DNA of 35,458 nt from Serratia grimesii NBRC 13537 (GCF_001590905.1 NZ_BCTT01000022.1:1-35458); one strand, 5' to 3'. Positions 22,531 to 32,304 are shown, counted from the first letter of the stretch. Numbers and translations are program-made. Notes: generated from the letters alone by a model not told the origin.

Positions 22531-23712
22531 TTACCGGGAAGGATGCGAAGGAGAAAAGCGCAGTATCAGCATACCCGCCAGTGCTGCCAGTACAGAGCCG
22601 GCAAGTACCCCCACCTTGACCTCGTCCACCAACAGGGGGCTTTCTGCAAACGCCAGGTTGCCGATAAACAGGCTCATGGTAAACCCTATTCCGCACAGGA
22701 CCGATACGCCGTAAACCTGCAGCCAGGTACTTTTTTCAGGCCGTTTTGCCAGGCCCAGGCTGACGGCCAGCAGCGACAGGCCGAAAATGCCCGCCTGCTT
22801 GCCAACAAACAGGCCCAGCGCAACGCCGACCGGTACCGGCGACATCAGGTCATCAGCCGTCATACCGGAGAGCGCGACCCCCGCATTTGCGAAGCCAAAC
22901 AGCGGCAGTATCAGAAACGTCACCCACGGATTGATGCCGTGCTCCAGCCGGGCAAGAGGGGATTGTTTATCCGGATCGGTTACCCGCAGCGGGATAAAGA
23001 GCGCCAGCAGGATACCCGCGATGGTGGCGTGCACCCCGGACTGAAGCATGAAAAACCACAGCACGCCCCCCGCCAGCAGATAGGGAAACAGCCGGGTAAT
23101 CCCGGCACGGTTCATGATAAACAGCAGAGCAACCGTGACCGCCGCACCGGCCAGCATCAGAAACGAAATATTACTGGTATAGAAGAGCGCAATAATAGCC
23201 ACTGCGCCCATGTCGTCCAGAATAGCCAGCGCCGACAGGAAAATTTTCAGCGAGGCAGGTACGCGACTGCCCAGCAGTGCCAGTACCCCGAGCGCAAAGG
23301 CAATGTCCGTGGCGGCAGGAATTGCCCAGCCAGCGAGGGTTTCATCGCTGCCCGCATTAAACCATACGTAAATGGCCGCAGGCACGGCCATCCCGCCCAG
23401 CGCGGCAAATCCCGGCAGCGCGCGCTGGCCCCAGGTGGCAAGCTGACCGGTGAGAAGCTCGCGCTTGATTTCCAGGCCGACCATCATGAAGAACACGGCC
23501 ATCAGGGCGTCGTTTATCCAGTGCTCAACGGAGAGGCCGGCGGCGTTGTATTTCAGGAATACCTCATATCCCTCCCTGAGCGGAGAGTTAGCCACGATGA
23601 TAGCGGCTGCTGAGGCGATGATGAGCACGATGCCGCCGGCTGCGGGCGAGCTGAAAAATGCAGATGGCACTTCTGACATCCTCTTTTTATTTCTGTCTGG
23701 GATTTCTGACAC
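22531..23712 (-). CDS. nhaA: Na+/H+ antiporter NhaA
   Basis: A 393-aa, about 12-helix inner-membrane antiporter. Recognisable blocks: [38 protein letters not shown], the ion-binding Asp pair in [30 protein letters not shown] and [21 protein letters not shown] start at 23712 has GGGAGGGAG upstream; ATG 23679 is an alternative. It lies downstream of crcB on the same strand with a 241-bp gap. NhaA homologs are among genes known to accompany fluoride riboswitches, so it probably belongs to fluoride or ion stress response here. Confidence 0.93.
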   Translation of the reverse strand: MSEIPDRNKKRMSEVPSAFFSSPAAGGIVLIIASAAAIIVANSPLREGYEVFLKYNAAGLSVEHWINDALMAVFFMMVGLEIKRELLTGQLATWGQRALPGFAALGGMAVPAAIYVWFNAGSDETLAGWAIPAATDIAFALGVLALLGSRVPASLKIFLSALAILDDMGAVAIIALFYTSNISFLMLAGAAVTVALLFIMNRAGITRLFPYLLAGGVLWFFMLQSGVHATIAGILLALFIPLRVTDPDKQSPLARLEHGINPWVTFLILPLFGFANAGVALSGMTADDLMSPVPVGVALGLFVGKQAGIFGLSLLAVSLGLAKRPEKSTWLQVYGVSVLCGIGFTMSLFIGNLAFAESPLLVDEVKVGVLAGSVLAALAGMLILRFSPSHPSR

Positions 23713-23953
23713 ACTCCCTCCCTTTATTCAAAAAAAACAGGCCTTCCCCTGATATACAACCGCTGGTTATCAGAGGATAAGCCGGCTGAGCTACGCTGAA
23801 GATATAAAAAATACGATAATTAATTGCTGATAAATTAACGAATTAGCGTGACGTTAATTTTATCATAACGTCCGGCCCGCTTCAGGCGGAAGAGGTAAAG
23901 CCCTGTAAAGCTGCCGCAGGCAGGGGCATTTTTATCCGTCATCAGCCACACGC

Positions 23954-24328
23954 TCACAGCAGCCATGTGACGACAAAAAAACCCAGGGCAGTCATCAGAA
24001 TGGAGCCGGTTACGTGTACCAGCAGTGAAGTAAACGCCCAGAAATAATTACCGGACTGCAGCTGTGAGAATATTTCCAGGGAAAACGTGGAAAACGTGGT
24101 CAGCCCACCGCACAGCCCGGTGATAACAAGTAATCGCCAGGCCGGATCCAGGTCAGGATGGCGCATGAACCAGGCCAGCGACGCACCAATGATAAATCCG
24201 CCCGCAAGGTTCACTACCAGCGTGCCCGGTGGCAGGTCAGGAAACAGGCTGTTCAGGCGTGCGCCAAGCAGCCAGCGGATCAGGCAGCCAGCGGATCCAC
24301 CAATGATAATGGCCAGATAAGATTTCAC
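23954..24328 (-). CDS. crcB: CrcB/Fluc fluoride channel
   Basis: A 124-aa, four-helix protein that dimerises to export fluoride. Visible hallmarks are GTLVVNLAGGFIIG with the pore Asn and GLCGGLTTFSTFSLE with the FxxxF-type Phe box and central Na+ site. Start is GTG 24328 after CAGAGG. A fluoride riboswitch sits about 80 bp upstream, and the gap from 23713 to 23953 (AT-rich, no gene) separates it from nhaA. Confidence 0.95.
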   Translation of the reverse strand: MKSYLAIIIGGSAGCLIRWLLGARLNSLFPDLPPGTLVVNLAGGFIIGASLAWFMRHPDLDPAWRLLVITGLCGGLTTFSTFSLEIFSQLQSGNYFWAFTSLLVHVTGSILMTALGFFVVTWLL

Positions 24329-24410
24329 GGGGTTTACCTCTGTGTCAGAGGGAGTATGCAGGCTGATGATACGGGGCGGCCTGACATACTCCCGGTTAAA
24401 GGGGAGTAAT

Positions 24411-24470
24411 ATCAGGCGTCATCAGCTTCTCAGGGGAAGCGGTTGGGTAAGGTGGAACGCCATCACCTCG
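24411..24470 (-). promoter_or_regulatory. Fluoride riboswitch (crcB motif)
   Basis: Minus strand 5' to 3': AGGTG-ATGGCGTTC-CACCT, then AACC, then GCTTC-CCCTGA-GAAGC, then TGATGACGCC. These are the conserved GGxGATGGxxTTCxCC stem-loop, the second stem, and the ACGCC that forms the pseudoknot with GGCGT of the first loop. An ACTCCC/GGGAGT hairpin (24407-24388) follows as the likely expression platform. Fluoride binding should turn on crcB and possibly nhaA. Confidence 0.92.
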
Positions 24471-24634
24471 CCGCAATTCTGGCCCGGTCACGGGCGTTAA
24501 TCAAGCGGCTATCCACTGTTTTTGTGCGACTCCCCCTGCGGCGGGCATGAGGAGCCCGTTTTCAGGCTTGACCTGAAGAGCATTAAAAATTATCGTTTCG
24601 GCAGCATTTTATATCTGACTGTGAGTCATGCACA

Positions 24635-24650
24635 TTACGCCACCCTGAGT
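24635..24650 (+). promoter_or_regulatory. Shared leader block, copy 1 (MFS gene)
   Basis: TTACGCCACCCTGAGT, 207 bp upstream of the MFS start. The identical 16 bases lie upstream of the SulP gene on its coding strand (28596-28581); CATGC is shared three bases further upstream. Probably a common control element of unknown type. Confidence 0.5.
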
Positions 24651-24785
24651 TTCTCTTCGCCCGTCCTTTATCAGAGAGCCTGCCGCGACAGCCAGTCCGC
24701 GCCGGGTACCGTTCTCTCATATCCGTTACGGGACTGCCACCTTTCACGGTGAACCCGCGTGTACCTGCTTCAGGGACGCAGGCGC

Positions 24786-24843
24786 CGTGTCCGCAGCAGC
24801 CGGTACGGACACGTCGTGATTAATCGGCGGGCTGCAGCCCGCC
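24786..24843 (+). promoter_or_regulatory. Structured leader before the MFS gene
   Basis: CGTGTCCG/CGGACACG (24786-24813) and the perfect 18-bp palindrome GGCGGGCTGCAGCCCGCC (24826-24843) directly before the ribosome site. Either may modulate translation. The rest of 24471-24785 shows no gene or second riboswitch. Confidence 0.4.
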
Positions 24844-24856
24844 TTCAGGGATATTC

Positions 24857-26053
24857 ATGCGTCAGCTTTTTCGGTTTATGTTTCATCACGCCTCTCACCT
24901 TACGTTCGGTGCGATGCTGATGGCCATGTCCAGCTTTGGACAGACCTATTTTGTCTCACTTTACGGGCAGGATTTTCGTGAGGCCTTTGGGCTCACCGAC
25001 GGCGGACTGGGCGGCCTGTACGCAATCGGAACGGTGATGAGCGCCATCACGCTGACCTGGGCCGGACGGCTGATTGACTACACCACGACCCGCCGCTTCA
25101 CGCTGGCGGTCACCCTTTTGCTGCTCACGGCCTGCCTGCTGGTTTCCGGCGCACAGGCGGCGTGGATGCTGTGCATCGGGTTTTACTTTCTGCGCCTCGG
25201 CGGCCAGGGACTGATGGTGCATACTGCGCTGACCGCAACGGCGCGCCAGTTCCCCCTTGATGCAGGCAAGGCGCTCGGCGCCATCGCGCTGGGGCTCTCG
25301 CTGGCGCAGGCCGTTTTTCCTGTGATTGCGGTGCAGATAAGCGCGCTGACGGGATGGCGCGCTGCCTGGGGCATCAATGCCGGAATGCTTGTTGCCGGCG
25401 TGGGGGTCGCGCTGATGTTTTTGCCCCGCGGGAAAGAGAAGCCGCTGCGTACGTTCAGAAAGCGGGGTGAGGAGAAAGAAAAAGAGGCGCCGGTATGGCG
25501 AAACCGCAACCTGCTGCTGGCGCTGCCTGTCGTGCTGGCCTCCCCCTTTATCACCACCGGCTTCTTCTTCCACCAGGCGAGGCTGGCACAGGAGAAAGGC
25601 TGGGAGCTGTCGTGGGTGGCGGTATGGTTTATTGCCTATGCCATTACCCAGGCGGTATCGCTGCTGTCGTTTGGCCCGCTGATTGACCGGCTCTCACCAC
25701 GCAGGCTGCTGCCGTGGTTTCTGATGCCACAGGCCCTGGCCATGCTGGCGCTATGGCTCAGCAACGGTCAGTGGGTGACGCCTTTTTACCTGATTATGAC
25801 CGGCGTATCGTCGGCCATTGCCTCAACGCTTGCCACCGCGCTCTGGGTACAGCTGTTTGGTCCGGCGCAGCTGGCCAGGGTGCGCTCGGCGGTTGAGGCA
25901 GGGACGGTGATTGCCAGCGGGGCATCCCCGGTAATCATGGGCGTGCTGATAGATAACCATGTCACCCTGCATCTTCAGGCCCTGTTCTGCCTGGTCTACA
26001 TTCTTGGCGCCAGCCTGCTGGCCACCGGTATCAGGACGGATGCGCCGCAATAA
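24857..26053 (+). CDS. Major facilitator superfamily transporter
   Basis: A 398-aa protein with 12 predicted helices in two halves separated by a charged loop (FLPRGKEKPLRTFRKRGEEKEKE, about residues 194-215). Family signs: AGRLIDYTTTRRFTL in loop 2-3 and GPLIDRLSPRRLLPW at the matching place in the second half. Substrate cannot be deduced. It lies between crcB and uspA-sulP in the ion-stress block and shares a leader element with the sulP gene, so a linked function is likely. Confidence 0.85.
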   Translation: MRQLFRFMFHHASHLTFGAMLMAMSSFGQTYFVSLYGQDFREAFGLTDGGLGGLYAIGTVMSAITLTWAGRLIDYTTTRRFTLAVTLLLLTACLLVSGAQAAWMLCIGFYFLRLGGQGLMVHTALTATARQFPLDAGKALGAIALGLSLAQAVFPVIAVQISALTGWRAAWGINAGMLVAGVGVALMFLPRGKEKPLRTFRKRGEEKEKEAPVWRNRNLLLALPVVLASPFITTGFFFHQARLAQEKGWELSWVAVWFIAYAITQAVSLLSFGPLIDRLSPRRLLPWFLMPQALAMLALWLSNGQWVTPFYLIMTGVSSAIASTLATALWVQLFGPAQLARVRSAVEAGTVIASGASPVIMGVLIDNHVTLHLQALFCLVYILGASLLATGIRTDAPQ

Positions 26054-26096
26054 CGCGCCTTTACCTTCATACCCGTCATCCTCTTTCCCCTGTGAA

Positions 26097-26120
26097 GGCG
26101 GGCCTGATATCAGGCCCGCC
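26097..26120. terminator. Bidirectional terminator between mfs and the usp gene
   Basis: A perfect 24-bp palindrome with 12-bp GC-rich arms (GGCGGGCCTGAT) between the convergent 3' ends, flanked by TGTTTC and TTTCCCC. Confidence 0.7.
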
Positions 26121-26124
26121 TGTT

Positions 26125-26952
26125 TCATCGCAGCATCAGCAGGGGCTGACGGCTTTCAGACAGCATTTCCGTGGTGTGGCTGCCAATAAAGAATCGCCGT
26201 AACCGGGAGTGCCCGCAGGCCCCCATTACCGTGAGGTCGATATCATGGGCGTCCGCGTAGCGGCACAGCGCCCCGGTTACGGACTCGTCTTCCAGCAGGC
26301 GTGTCTCGGTCGTGATACCGGCTTCCTGAAGAACAGCCTGCGCATCCTGCAGGGCTGACATGTCACCGTTGACCATCACGATATGACAGCTCAGGCCGTG
26401 CAGCAGCGGGCTGACCGTCAGGCGCGTCAGGTTTTTACGGCTCTCACTGCTGCCGTCGTACGCAAACATCACCCGCGCCGGCGGCGTAAACGTCTCCGGC
26501 ACAATCAGCACCGGGTTTTTCTGCAGGCGAATGACGCTTTCCAGATGGCTGCCTACCTGATTCTGCGTCCCGCGGCGCCCCAGCACCATCAGCCGGACTT
26601 CGCCCAGCTCCGCCAGGATTTCGTCCAGTGCGCCGTGCTTTTGCAGCAGCTGTGCGTCCGGCTGTCCGGTCTGCTTCAGGAGCTCCGCACAGCCGGCCAG
26701 CACGGCCTTGCCCTGCGCCATCAGCAGCCGGCTGCGCTCACCCTCGACGCGGACCAGCGCTTCGGTCAGCTGCTCCCGGCTGTCAATACCAATGCTCCCG
26801 GTCAGGTCAGACACGGCGGGAGTCTCACTCTTTTCGAGCACGTGCAGCAGCGCCAGCGGCGCGCCAAGTTTACCGGCTGCCCAGGCAGCATACTCACAGA
26901 CCGGCCGGGTTGACGGCGAGCCGTCAACGCAGGCAATAACGGTGTTATTCAT
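26125..26952 (-). CDS. Tandem-domain universal stress protein
   Basis: A 275-aa cytoplasmic protein with two Usp domains: the first begins MNNTVIACVDGS, the second PARVMFAYDGSSESRKNL. The second carries the ATP-binding-type GACGHSRLRRFFIGS (G-x2-G-x9-GS). The gene is 18 bp downstream of the SulP gene and surely co-transcribed. Usp genes are known companions of fluoride riboswitches and of SulP transporters. Confidence 0.9.
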   Translation of the reverse strand: MNNTVIACVDGSPSTRPVCEYAAWAAGKLGAPLALLHVLEKSETPAVSDLTGSIGIDSREQLTEALVRVEGERSRLLMAQGKAVLAGCAELLKQTGQPDAQLLQKHGALDEILAELGEVRLMVLGRRGTQNQVGSHLESVIRLQKNPVLIVPETFTPPARVMFAYDGSSESRKNLTRLTVSPLLHGLSCHIVMVNGDMSALQDAQAVLQEAGITTETRLLEDESVTGALCRYADAHDIDLTVMGACGHSRLRRFFIGSHTTEMLSESRQPLLMLR

Positions 26953-26970
26953 GATGCTTTCTCCAGTAAA

Positions 26971-28455
26971 TTAATGGCCACCCATCAGCTTTTCCACTTC
27001 TTCAGGCTTGTCATGCACTCCGAAGCGGTCAACGAGGGTGCGGGTCGCGTCATTCATACCCTTGATCTCCACTTCCGTGCCTTCGCGACGGAACTTGATA
27101 ACCACCCGGTCCAGCGCGCTCACGGAGGTGATATCCCAGAAGTGGGCGTGCGTTACGTCAATCACCACGCGCTCCACCGCTTCACGGAAGTCGAAGTGGC
27201 TCATAAAGCGATCGGATGAGGCAAAGAATACCTGGCCGGCTACGGTATAGGTGCGGGTGTCGTCCTTCAGCTCAGAGGAGACCGCCATAAAGCGGGCGAC
27301 CTTGGTGGCGAAGTTCAGCGAGGCAATCAGCACGCCGGTGAGCACGCCAAACGCCAGGTTATCGGTCGCCACCACCACCACCACGGTGGCCAGCATCACC
27401 ACGCTGGTTGACAGCGGATGGCTGCGCAGGTTGCTGATGGAGCGCCAGGAGAAGGTGCCGATGGAGACCATGATCATCACCGCCACCAGAGCCGCCATGG
27501 GTATCCGGGACACCCAGTCGCGCAGGAACACCACCATCAGCAGCAGCACCACGCCGGCGGTGAGCGTGGAAAGCCGCCCGCGCCCGCCCGATTTGACGTT
27601 GATCACCGACTGGCCAATCATCGCGCAGCCCGCCATGCCGCCGATAAAGGAGGTGCAGATGTTGGCCACGCCCTGCGCCTTGCACTCGCGGTTTTTATCG
27701 CTCGGCGTGTCGGTCATGTCGTCCACGATGGTGGCGGTCATCATCGACTCCAGCAGCCCCACCACGGCAAGTCCTGCCGAGTACGGCAGAATAATCATCA
27801 GCGTGTCGAGGTTAAGCGGGATATCCGGGATCAGAAACACCGGCAGGCTGTCCGGCAGTTTGCCCATGTCACCCACGGTGCGCACGTCCAGGTGCAGCCA
27901 CATGGAAATGGCGGTCAGCACGATGATGCAGACCAGCGGCGAGGGAATGGTTTTGTTCAGATACGGGAAGAGATAAATGATGCCCAGGCCCGCAGCGGTC
28001 AGGGCATAAACGTGCCAGGTGACGTTGGTCAGCTCCGGCAGCTGCGCCATAAATATCAGGATGGCCAGCGCGTTCACGAAACCGGTGACCACCGAGCGGG
28101 AGACGTAGCGCATCAGGCTGCCCAGCTTCAGGTAGCCGGCCGCCAGCTGCAGTACGCCGGTCAGCGCCGAGGCCGCCAGCAGATACTGCAGGCCGTGGTC
28201 TTTTACAAGCGTGATCAGCAGCAGCGCCATCGCACCGGTGGCGGACGATATCATTGCCGGACGGCCGCCGAGGAAGGCCATAACCAGGGGAATACAGAAC
28301 GCAGAGTAGAGCCCGACCTGCGGGTCGACTCCGGCGATGATGGAAAAGGCGATCGCTTCGGGAATAAGCGCGAGCGCGACCACAATACCGGCAAGGACGT
28401 CACCACGGACGTTACCCAGCCAGTCCTTACGCGTCGAGGACAGCAGCATAGTCAT
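26971..28455 (-). CDS. SulP-family anion transporter with STAS domain
   Basis: A 494-aa inner-membrane transporter: [43 protein letters not shown] is the SulP signature region, and a cytoplasmic STAS domain (about residues 390-490, [26 protein letters not shown]) closes it. Members carry sulfate, bicarbonate or other anions, often with Na+. Pairing with NhaA fits a Na+-coupled function. Upstream of it lies a shared 16-bp block and a hairpin-rich leader. Confidence 0.9.
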   Translation of the reverse strand: MTMLLSSTRKDWLGNVRGDVLAGIVVALALIPEAIAFSIIAGVDPQVGLYSAFCIPLVMAFLGGRPAMISSATGAMALLLITLVKDHGLQYLLAASALTGVLQLAAGYLKLGSLMRYVSRSVVTGFVNALAILIFMAQLPELTNVTWHVYALTAAGLGIIYLFPYLNKTIPSPLVCIIVLTAISMWLHLDVRTVGDMGKLPDSLPVFLIPDIPLNLDTLMIILPYSAGLAVVGLLESMMTATIVDDMTDTPSDKNRECKAQGVANICTSFIGGMAGCAMIGQSVINVKSGGRGRLSTLTAGVVLLLMVVFLRDWVSRIPMAALVAVMIMVSIGTFSWRSISNLRSHPLSTSVVMLATVVVVVATDNLAFGVLTGVLIASLNFATKVARFMAVSSELKDDTRTYTVAGQVFFASSDRFMSHFDFREAVERVVIDVTHAHFWDITSVSALDRVVIKFRREGTEVEIKGMNDATRTLVDRFGVHDKPEEVEKLMGGH

Positions 28456-28878
28456 TTCTCAGTTTTTGATTACGGTCAGCCCGTGAGGGCAAAAATTTTA
28501 CGTACGAAAAAGCACATCCGCAGACGGGATGTTTTTGAGTGCGCGCCGAAGTTTATTCAGTGCGACAGAGGAGGGGTACGACTCAGGGTGGCGTAAGACG
28601 CATGGTGGTGTTTATCACTCCTTCACGGCTGACAGAGCAGCGCGGGTAATCAGAAAGACCGGATGAACAGACGTTCAGTACCGGCCACAAATGCCCGCCG
28701 GGCAGATGAACCACGGCAAAAAGCGCTTTTTACTCTACACGAATTGTTAACGGGGTCAACGCGCAGGGCAAAAACGCTGTTCATGGAATGCCGGTCAGGC
28801 GCATCCGGACGGAAAGTCCTTCTGCATGCTCAGGCTCGTCCGGCGTTCGCACATACATATGATTAAGTGAATATAAAT
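28456..28878. promoter_or_regulatory. Leader of the sulP operon and gap to arsR
   Basis: About 420 bp without a gene. On the minus strand the sulP leader holds the shared block TTACGCCACCCTGAGT (28596-28581), an ACATCC/GGATGT hairpin followed by GCTTTTT (attenuator-like, about 28540-28500) and a small GCCC/GGGC hairpin before the start. From 28640 to 28860 I see only a short frame with no credible start. Confidence 0.45.
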
Positions 28879-28906
28879 TTGACGGAGAAAGTTTCACAGG
28901 TACACT
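28879..28906 (+). promoter_or_regulatory. Promoter of arsRBC
   Basis: TTGACG (28879-28884), 16-bp spacer, TACACT (28901-28906), 27 bp before the arsR start. ATATGATTAAGTGAATAT immediately upstream is the probable ArsR operator. Confidence 0.7.
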
Positions 28907-28932
28907 CAGGTCAGTCACAATAAGGAGTCACC

Positions 28933-29286
28933 ATGCCACCCGTGTCCCCCCTGCAGCTTTTTAAAAGCCTTTCCGACGAAACCCGACTCAGCCTCGTGCT
29001 GCTGCTACGCGAAAAAGGGGAGCTCTGCGTCTGTGAACTTACGTCCGTGCTGAAAGAAACTCAGCCCAAAATCTCACGGCATCTGGCTCTGCTGAGAGAA
29101 AACGGGCTGCTTACCGACCGGCGGGACGGAAAATGGATCCACTATCGTCTGTCGCCTCATATGCCGGCGTGGGCAGCGGCGGTTATCGAACAGGCTTATC
29201 TCTGCCAGCGGGATGATATCCGCCAGCTCAGCCGGCAGGCTGAACGCGATAACGCCACCACCAACGGCAAGCCTGTCTGCATTTAA
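28933..29286 (+). CDS. arsR: ArsR arsenite-responsive repressor
   Basis: A 117-aa winged-helix repressor. The As(III) site [11 protein letters not shown] (Cys32, Cys34) lies at the start of the recognition region, followed by [31 protein letters not shown]. Good AAGGAG site. It releases the ars promoter on arsenite or antimonite binding. Head of arsR-arsB-arsC. Confidence 0.95.
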   Translation: MPPVSPLQLFKSLSDETRLSLVLLLREKGELCVCELTSVLKETQPKISRHLALLRENGLLTDRRDGKWIHYRLSPHMPAWAAAVIEQAYLCQRDDIRQLSRQAERDNATTNGKPVCI

Positions 29287-29381
29287 AAATTTACCGGTAT
29301 ATATCTGGATTATCGAATATATTACGCATCGAAAATTTATCAGTCCGGTTTAACAGGCATTTGTATTCAATAGGAGCGGGT

Positions 29382-30665
29382 ATGTTTCTGGCAGGTGCGA
29401 TTTTCATCCTGACGCTGGTACTGGTCATCTGGCAGCCGAAGGGGCTGAGCATTGGCTGGAGTGCCGTCATCGGTGCGGCGCTGGCGCTGCTGACCGGCGT
29501 GGTGCACATCGGTGATATTCCGGTGGTCTGGCAGATTGTCTGGAACGCCACGGGCACGTTCATTGCGGTCATCATTATCAGCCTGCTGCTCGATGAGTCC
29601 GGCTTTTTTGAGTGGGCCGCGCTGCACGTTTCCCGCTGGGGAGGCGGCAGGGGCCGGCTGCTGTTCACGTATATCGTTCTGCTGGGTGCCGCAGTGGCGG
29701 CGCTGTTTGCCAATGACGGAGCCGCGCTAATTCTGACGCCGATCGTTATTGCCATGCTGCTGGCGCTGGGATTCACTCCCGGCTCCACGCTGGCGTTTGT
29801 GATGGCAGCGGGCTTTATCGCTGACACCTCCAGCCTGCCGCTCATCGTATCGAACCTGGTGAACATCGTAACGGCTGACTTCTTTACGCTGGGCTTCAGC
29901 GAGTACGCATCCGTCATGGTGCCGGTGAACATTGCCTCCATTGCGGCCACGCTGGTGATGCTTCATCTCTTTTTCCGCAGGGACATCCCGGTCACCTATG
30001 ACCTGGCGAAGCTGAAGGCACCGCGGGAAGCCATCCGGGATGCACGAACCTTTAAGGCTGGCTGGGTGGTTTTGGTTCTTCTGCTGGTTGGCTTTTTTGC
30101 TCTGGAGCCGCTCGGCGTGCCGGTCAGCCTGGTGGCGGCGGTGGCGGCGTTTATTCTCTGGCTGGTTGCCCGCAAAGGACACGTGATTGACGCCGGCAGG
30201 GTGCTGAAAGGCGCGCCCTGGCAGATCGTTATCTTTTCGCTGGGCATGTATCTGGTGGTATACGGACTGCGTAACGCCGGACTGACTGATTACCTTTCCG
30301 CCGCCCTGAACCGGTTTGCAGAGCACGGCGTATGGGGCGCAACGCTCGGCACCGGCTTCCTGACGGCGGCACTCTCGTCCGTCATGAACAACATGCCCAC
30401 CGTGCTGGTTGGCGCGTTGTCGATTGACGGTAGTAGCGCACAGGGCGTGGTGAAGCAGGCGATGATTTACGCCAACGTCATCGGCTGTGACCTCGGCCCG
30501 AAAATAACCCCTATCGGCAGCCTCGCAACCCTGCTGTGGCTGCACGTGCTGGCACAGAAAAACATCACCATCAGCTGGGGCTATTACTTCCGCGTGGGCA
30601 TCGTGATGACCCTGCCGGTGCTTTTTGTCACGCTGGCCGCGCTGGCCCTGCGCCTGTCTGTTTAA
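29382..30665 (+). CDS. arsB: ArsB arsenite efflux pump
   Basis: A 427-aa, 12-helix inner-membrane As(III)/Sb(III)-H+ antiporter, the usual ArsB length. Start ATG 29382 ([20 protein letters not shown], identical in style to known ArsB) after TAGGAG; an upstream in-frame start at 29361 lacks a ribosome site. The family block [16 protein letters not shown] is present. A 95-bp gap separates it from arsR. Confidence 0.97.
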   Translation: MFLAGAIFILTLVLVIWQPKGLSIGWSAVIGAALALLTGVVHIGDIPVVWQIVWNATGTFIAVIIISLLLDESGFFEWAALHVSRWGGGRGRLLFTYIVLLGAAVAALFANDGAALILTPIVIAMLLALGFTPGSTLAFVMAAGFIADTSSLPLIVSNLVNIVTADFFTLGFSEYASVMVPVNIASIAATLVMLHLFFRRDIPVTYDLAKLKAPREAIRDARTFKAGWVVLVLLLVGFFALEPLGVPVSLVAAVAAFILWLVARKGHVIDAGRVLKGAPWQIVIFSLGMYLVVYGLRNAGLTDYLSAALNRFAEHGVWGATLGTGFLTAALSSVMNNMPTVLVGALSIDGSSAQGVVKQAMIYANVIGCDLGPKITPIGSLATLLWLHVLAQKNITISWGYYFRVGIVMTLPVLFVTLAALALRLSV

Positions 30666-30675
30666 CTTTAACCCC

Positions 30676-30697
30676 GGGGCTGCGCCCGTGCAGCCCC
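30676..30697 (+). other. Intercistronic hairpin between arsB and arsC
   Basis: GGGGCTG/CAGCCCC with an 8-base loop, between the arsB stop and the arsC ribosome site. It may stabilise or partly terminate the message, lowering arsC relative to arsB or the reverse. Confidence 0.55.
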
Positions 30698-30714
30698 TTT
30701 ACGGAGTACCGCTT

Positions 30715-31143
30715 ATGACTGACATTACCATTTACCACAACCCGGCCTGCGGGACATCCCGCAATACCCTGGCGCTTATCCGTAACAGCGGCGCCGAACC
30801 CACGGTTATTCTGTATCTGGAAACGCCGCCGTCACGCGATGAGCTGAAGAAGCTGATTGCGGATATGGGCATCGGCGTGCGCGACCTGCTGCGCAAAAAT
30901 ACCGAACCGTACGAACAGCTCGGCCTGGCAGAAGACCGCTTCAGCAATGACGAACTGCTCGATGCCATGCTGGCTCATCCGATCCTCATTAATCGCCCGG
31001 TGGTAGTGACACCGCTCGGCACGAAGCTGTGCCGTCCCTCCGAAGTGGTTCTGGACATACTGCCGGACCCGCAGCAGGGCGCGTTTACCAAAGAGGACGG
31101 CGAAGCCGTCATTGATGAGCACGGGAACCGCGTCAGCCACTGA
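30715..31143 (+). CDS. arsC: ArsC arsenate reductase (glutaredoxin-linked)
   Basis: A 142-aa cytoplasmic enzyme that reduces arsenate to arsenite for export by ArsB. Catalytic Cys12 in IYHNPACGTSRNT; the anion-binding Arg set is visible in NRPVVVTPLGTKLCRPSE. Length matches plasmid R773 ArsC. Confidence 0.97.
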   Translation: MTDITIYHNPACGTSRNTLALIRNSGAEPTVILYLETPPSRDELKKLIADMGIGVRDLLRKNTEPYEQLGLAEDRFSNDELLDAMLAHPILINRPVVVTPLGTKLCRPSEVVLDILPDPQQGAFTKEDGEAVIDEHGNRVSH

Positions 31144-31175
31144 TTTTTTACCAGGCTGCGGGCATAACAGTGTGG

Positions 31176-31202
31176 AAAAAGCCGGCATCTGCCGGCTTTT
31201 TT
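31176..31202. terminator. Bidirectional terminator between arsC and arsH
   Basis: AAAAAGCCGGC-ATCT-GCCGGCTTTTTT: T run on both strands, placed between the convergent arsC and arsH genes. Confidence 0.92.
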
Positions 31203-31923
31203 ATATGCTGCGCTGGTTGACCCGCTCAGAAAGCTGCGCGGCACTCTCTTTCCTTTCGCTGTAGCGGTCGGTGAGATAATCACTGCGACCGCGCGTCAGC
31301 AGGGTGAACTTCATCAGTTCCTCCATGACGTCCACTATGCGGTCATAATACGAAGAAGGCTTCATGCGGCCATCCTCATCAAACTCGGCCCAGGCTTTTG
31401 CCACGGATGACTGATTCGGGATGGTGATCATCCGCATCCAGCGTCCAAGAATACGCATCTGATTTACAGCGTTGAACGACTGTGAGCCGCCGCTGACCTG
31501 CATGACGGCCAGGGTTTTTCCCTGTGACGGGCGGACCGCGCCTGACGTCAGCGGTATCCAGTCAATCTGGGCCTTCATGATGCCGGTCATGGCCCCGTGA
31601 CGCTCCGGAGAGCACCAGACCATGCCTTCCGACCAGAGAACCAGCTCCCGCAGCTCAGCCACTTTCGGGTGCGTCTCCGGCGCATCATCGGGCAGTGGCA
31701 GGCCGGACGGGTTGAAAATTTTCACCTCCGCGCCCATGGCCGTCAGCAGCCGGGCACCTTCTTCCGTTGTCAGCCGGCTGTAAGAGCGCGCCCGCAGCGA
31801 GCCGTAGAGCATCAGGATGCGGGGCGGATGCGTTATCTCTCTGGCCTTCAGCTTATCTTCCGTCAGCGGCGCGTCCAGGAGGGCCGGATCGATATTTTTC
31901 AGGGCATCAGTCAGGTTGTTCAC
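31201..31923 (-). CDS. arsH: ArsH NADPH-dependent FMN reductase
   Basis: A 240-aa flavoprotein; ArsH oxidises trivalent organoarsenicals and can reduce quinones. FMN-binding motif [16 protein letters not shown], then [20 protein letters not shown] and the conserved carboxyl [18 protein letters not shown]. The GTG start at 31923 overlaps the stop of the upstream regulator (GTGA), giving coupled translation. A longer frame starting inside that regulator is rejected. Confidence 0.95.
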   Translation of the reverse strand: MNNLTDALKNIDPALLDAPLTEDKLKAREITHPPRILMLYGSLRARSYSRLTTEEGARLLTAMGAEVKIFNPSGLPLPDDAPETHPKVAELRELVLWSEGMVWCSPERHGAMTGIMKAQIDWIPLTSGAVRPSQGKTLAVMQVSGGSQSFNAVNQMRILGRWMRMITIPNQSSVAKAWAEFDEDGRMKPSSYYDRIVDVMEELMKFTLLTRGRSDYLTDRYSERKESAAQLSERVNQRSI

Positions 31924-32252
31924 AATGGGGTCTCTTCGGGAGTCTTTGCGGGTGACAGACTGCAGCTGCCGCCTGCGCAGCATTCTTCTGTCAGAAAGGC
32001 CATCAATTGCTCAAGCTGCGCATAGCAGGGCCTGCAGAACAGGGTACGACTCTGCCGTTCCTGGCTTATGAGTCCAGCGGATATCAGCGCTGAAAGATGA
32101 TGGCTGAGCGTGGAGGCAGGAATCTCAAGGTGCTTCTGCAGTTCGCCAACCGGCAGGCCTTCATGACCCGCCCTGACCAGCTCCCGGTATATGCTGAGAC
32201 GTGTCGGGTGGCCCAGTTCTCGAAGTGCGTTTGCAGCAGTGTTTAAATCCAT
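31920..32252 (-). CDS. arsR: Second ArsR-family regulator, C-terminal cysteine type
   Basis: A 110-aa winged-helix protein ([28 protein letters not shown]). It lacks the CVC site of the other ArsR. Instead Cys91, Cys92 and Cys97 in [10 protein letters not shown] lie at the carboxyl end, as in the Acidithiobacillus ferrooxidans ArsR class, and Cys73/Cys76 precede them. It controls arsH from its own promoter and so may respond to a different arsenical. Confidence 0.9.
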   Translation of the reverse strand: MDLNTAANALRELGHPTRLSIYRELVRAGHEGLPVGELQKHLEIPASTLSHHLSALISAGLISQERQSRTLFCRPCYAQLEQLMAFLTEECCAGGSCSLSPAKTPEETPL

Positions 32253-32266
32253 AATACCTCCTTTAT

Positions 32267-32304
32267 CTATATTTCCAGAATAATAGAAATATAGCCTGCG
32301 TCAA
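32267..32304 (-). promoter_or_regulatory. Promoter and operator of arsR2-arsH
   Basis: Minus strand: -35 TTGACG (32304-32299), 16-bp spacer, -10 TATTCT (32282-32277). CTATATTTC (32267-32275) and GAAATATAG (32286-32294) form a perfect 9-bp inverted repeat covering the -10 box, a typical ArsR operator. The stretch 32305-32478 beyond it shows no gene. Confidence 0.8.

Noticed and set aside
22477-23613. 378-codon open frame antisense to nhaA
   Set aside because: Low-complexity Gln/Arg/His-rich translation, no ribosome site; a consequence of GC-rich codon usage opposite a clear NhaA gene.
24640-24856. Second fluoride riboswitch before the MFS gene
   Set aside because: The GATGG...TTC loop and ACGCC pseudoknot partner are not present on the coding strand; only unrelated hairpins are seen.
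27418-28596. 392-codon open frame antisense to the SulP gene
   Set aside because: Same cause; His/Gln/Gly-rich product with no domain and no conserved start.
29727-30545. 272-codon open frame antisense to arsB
   Set aside because: Shadow of the arsB coding sequence; no family features.
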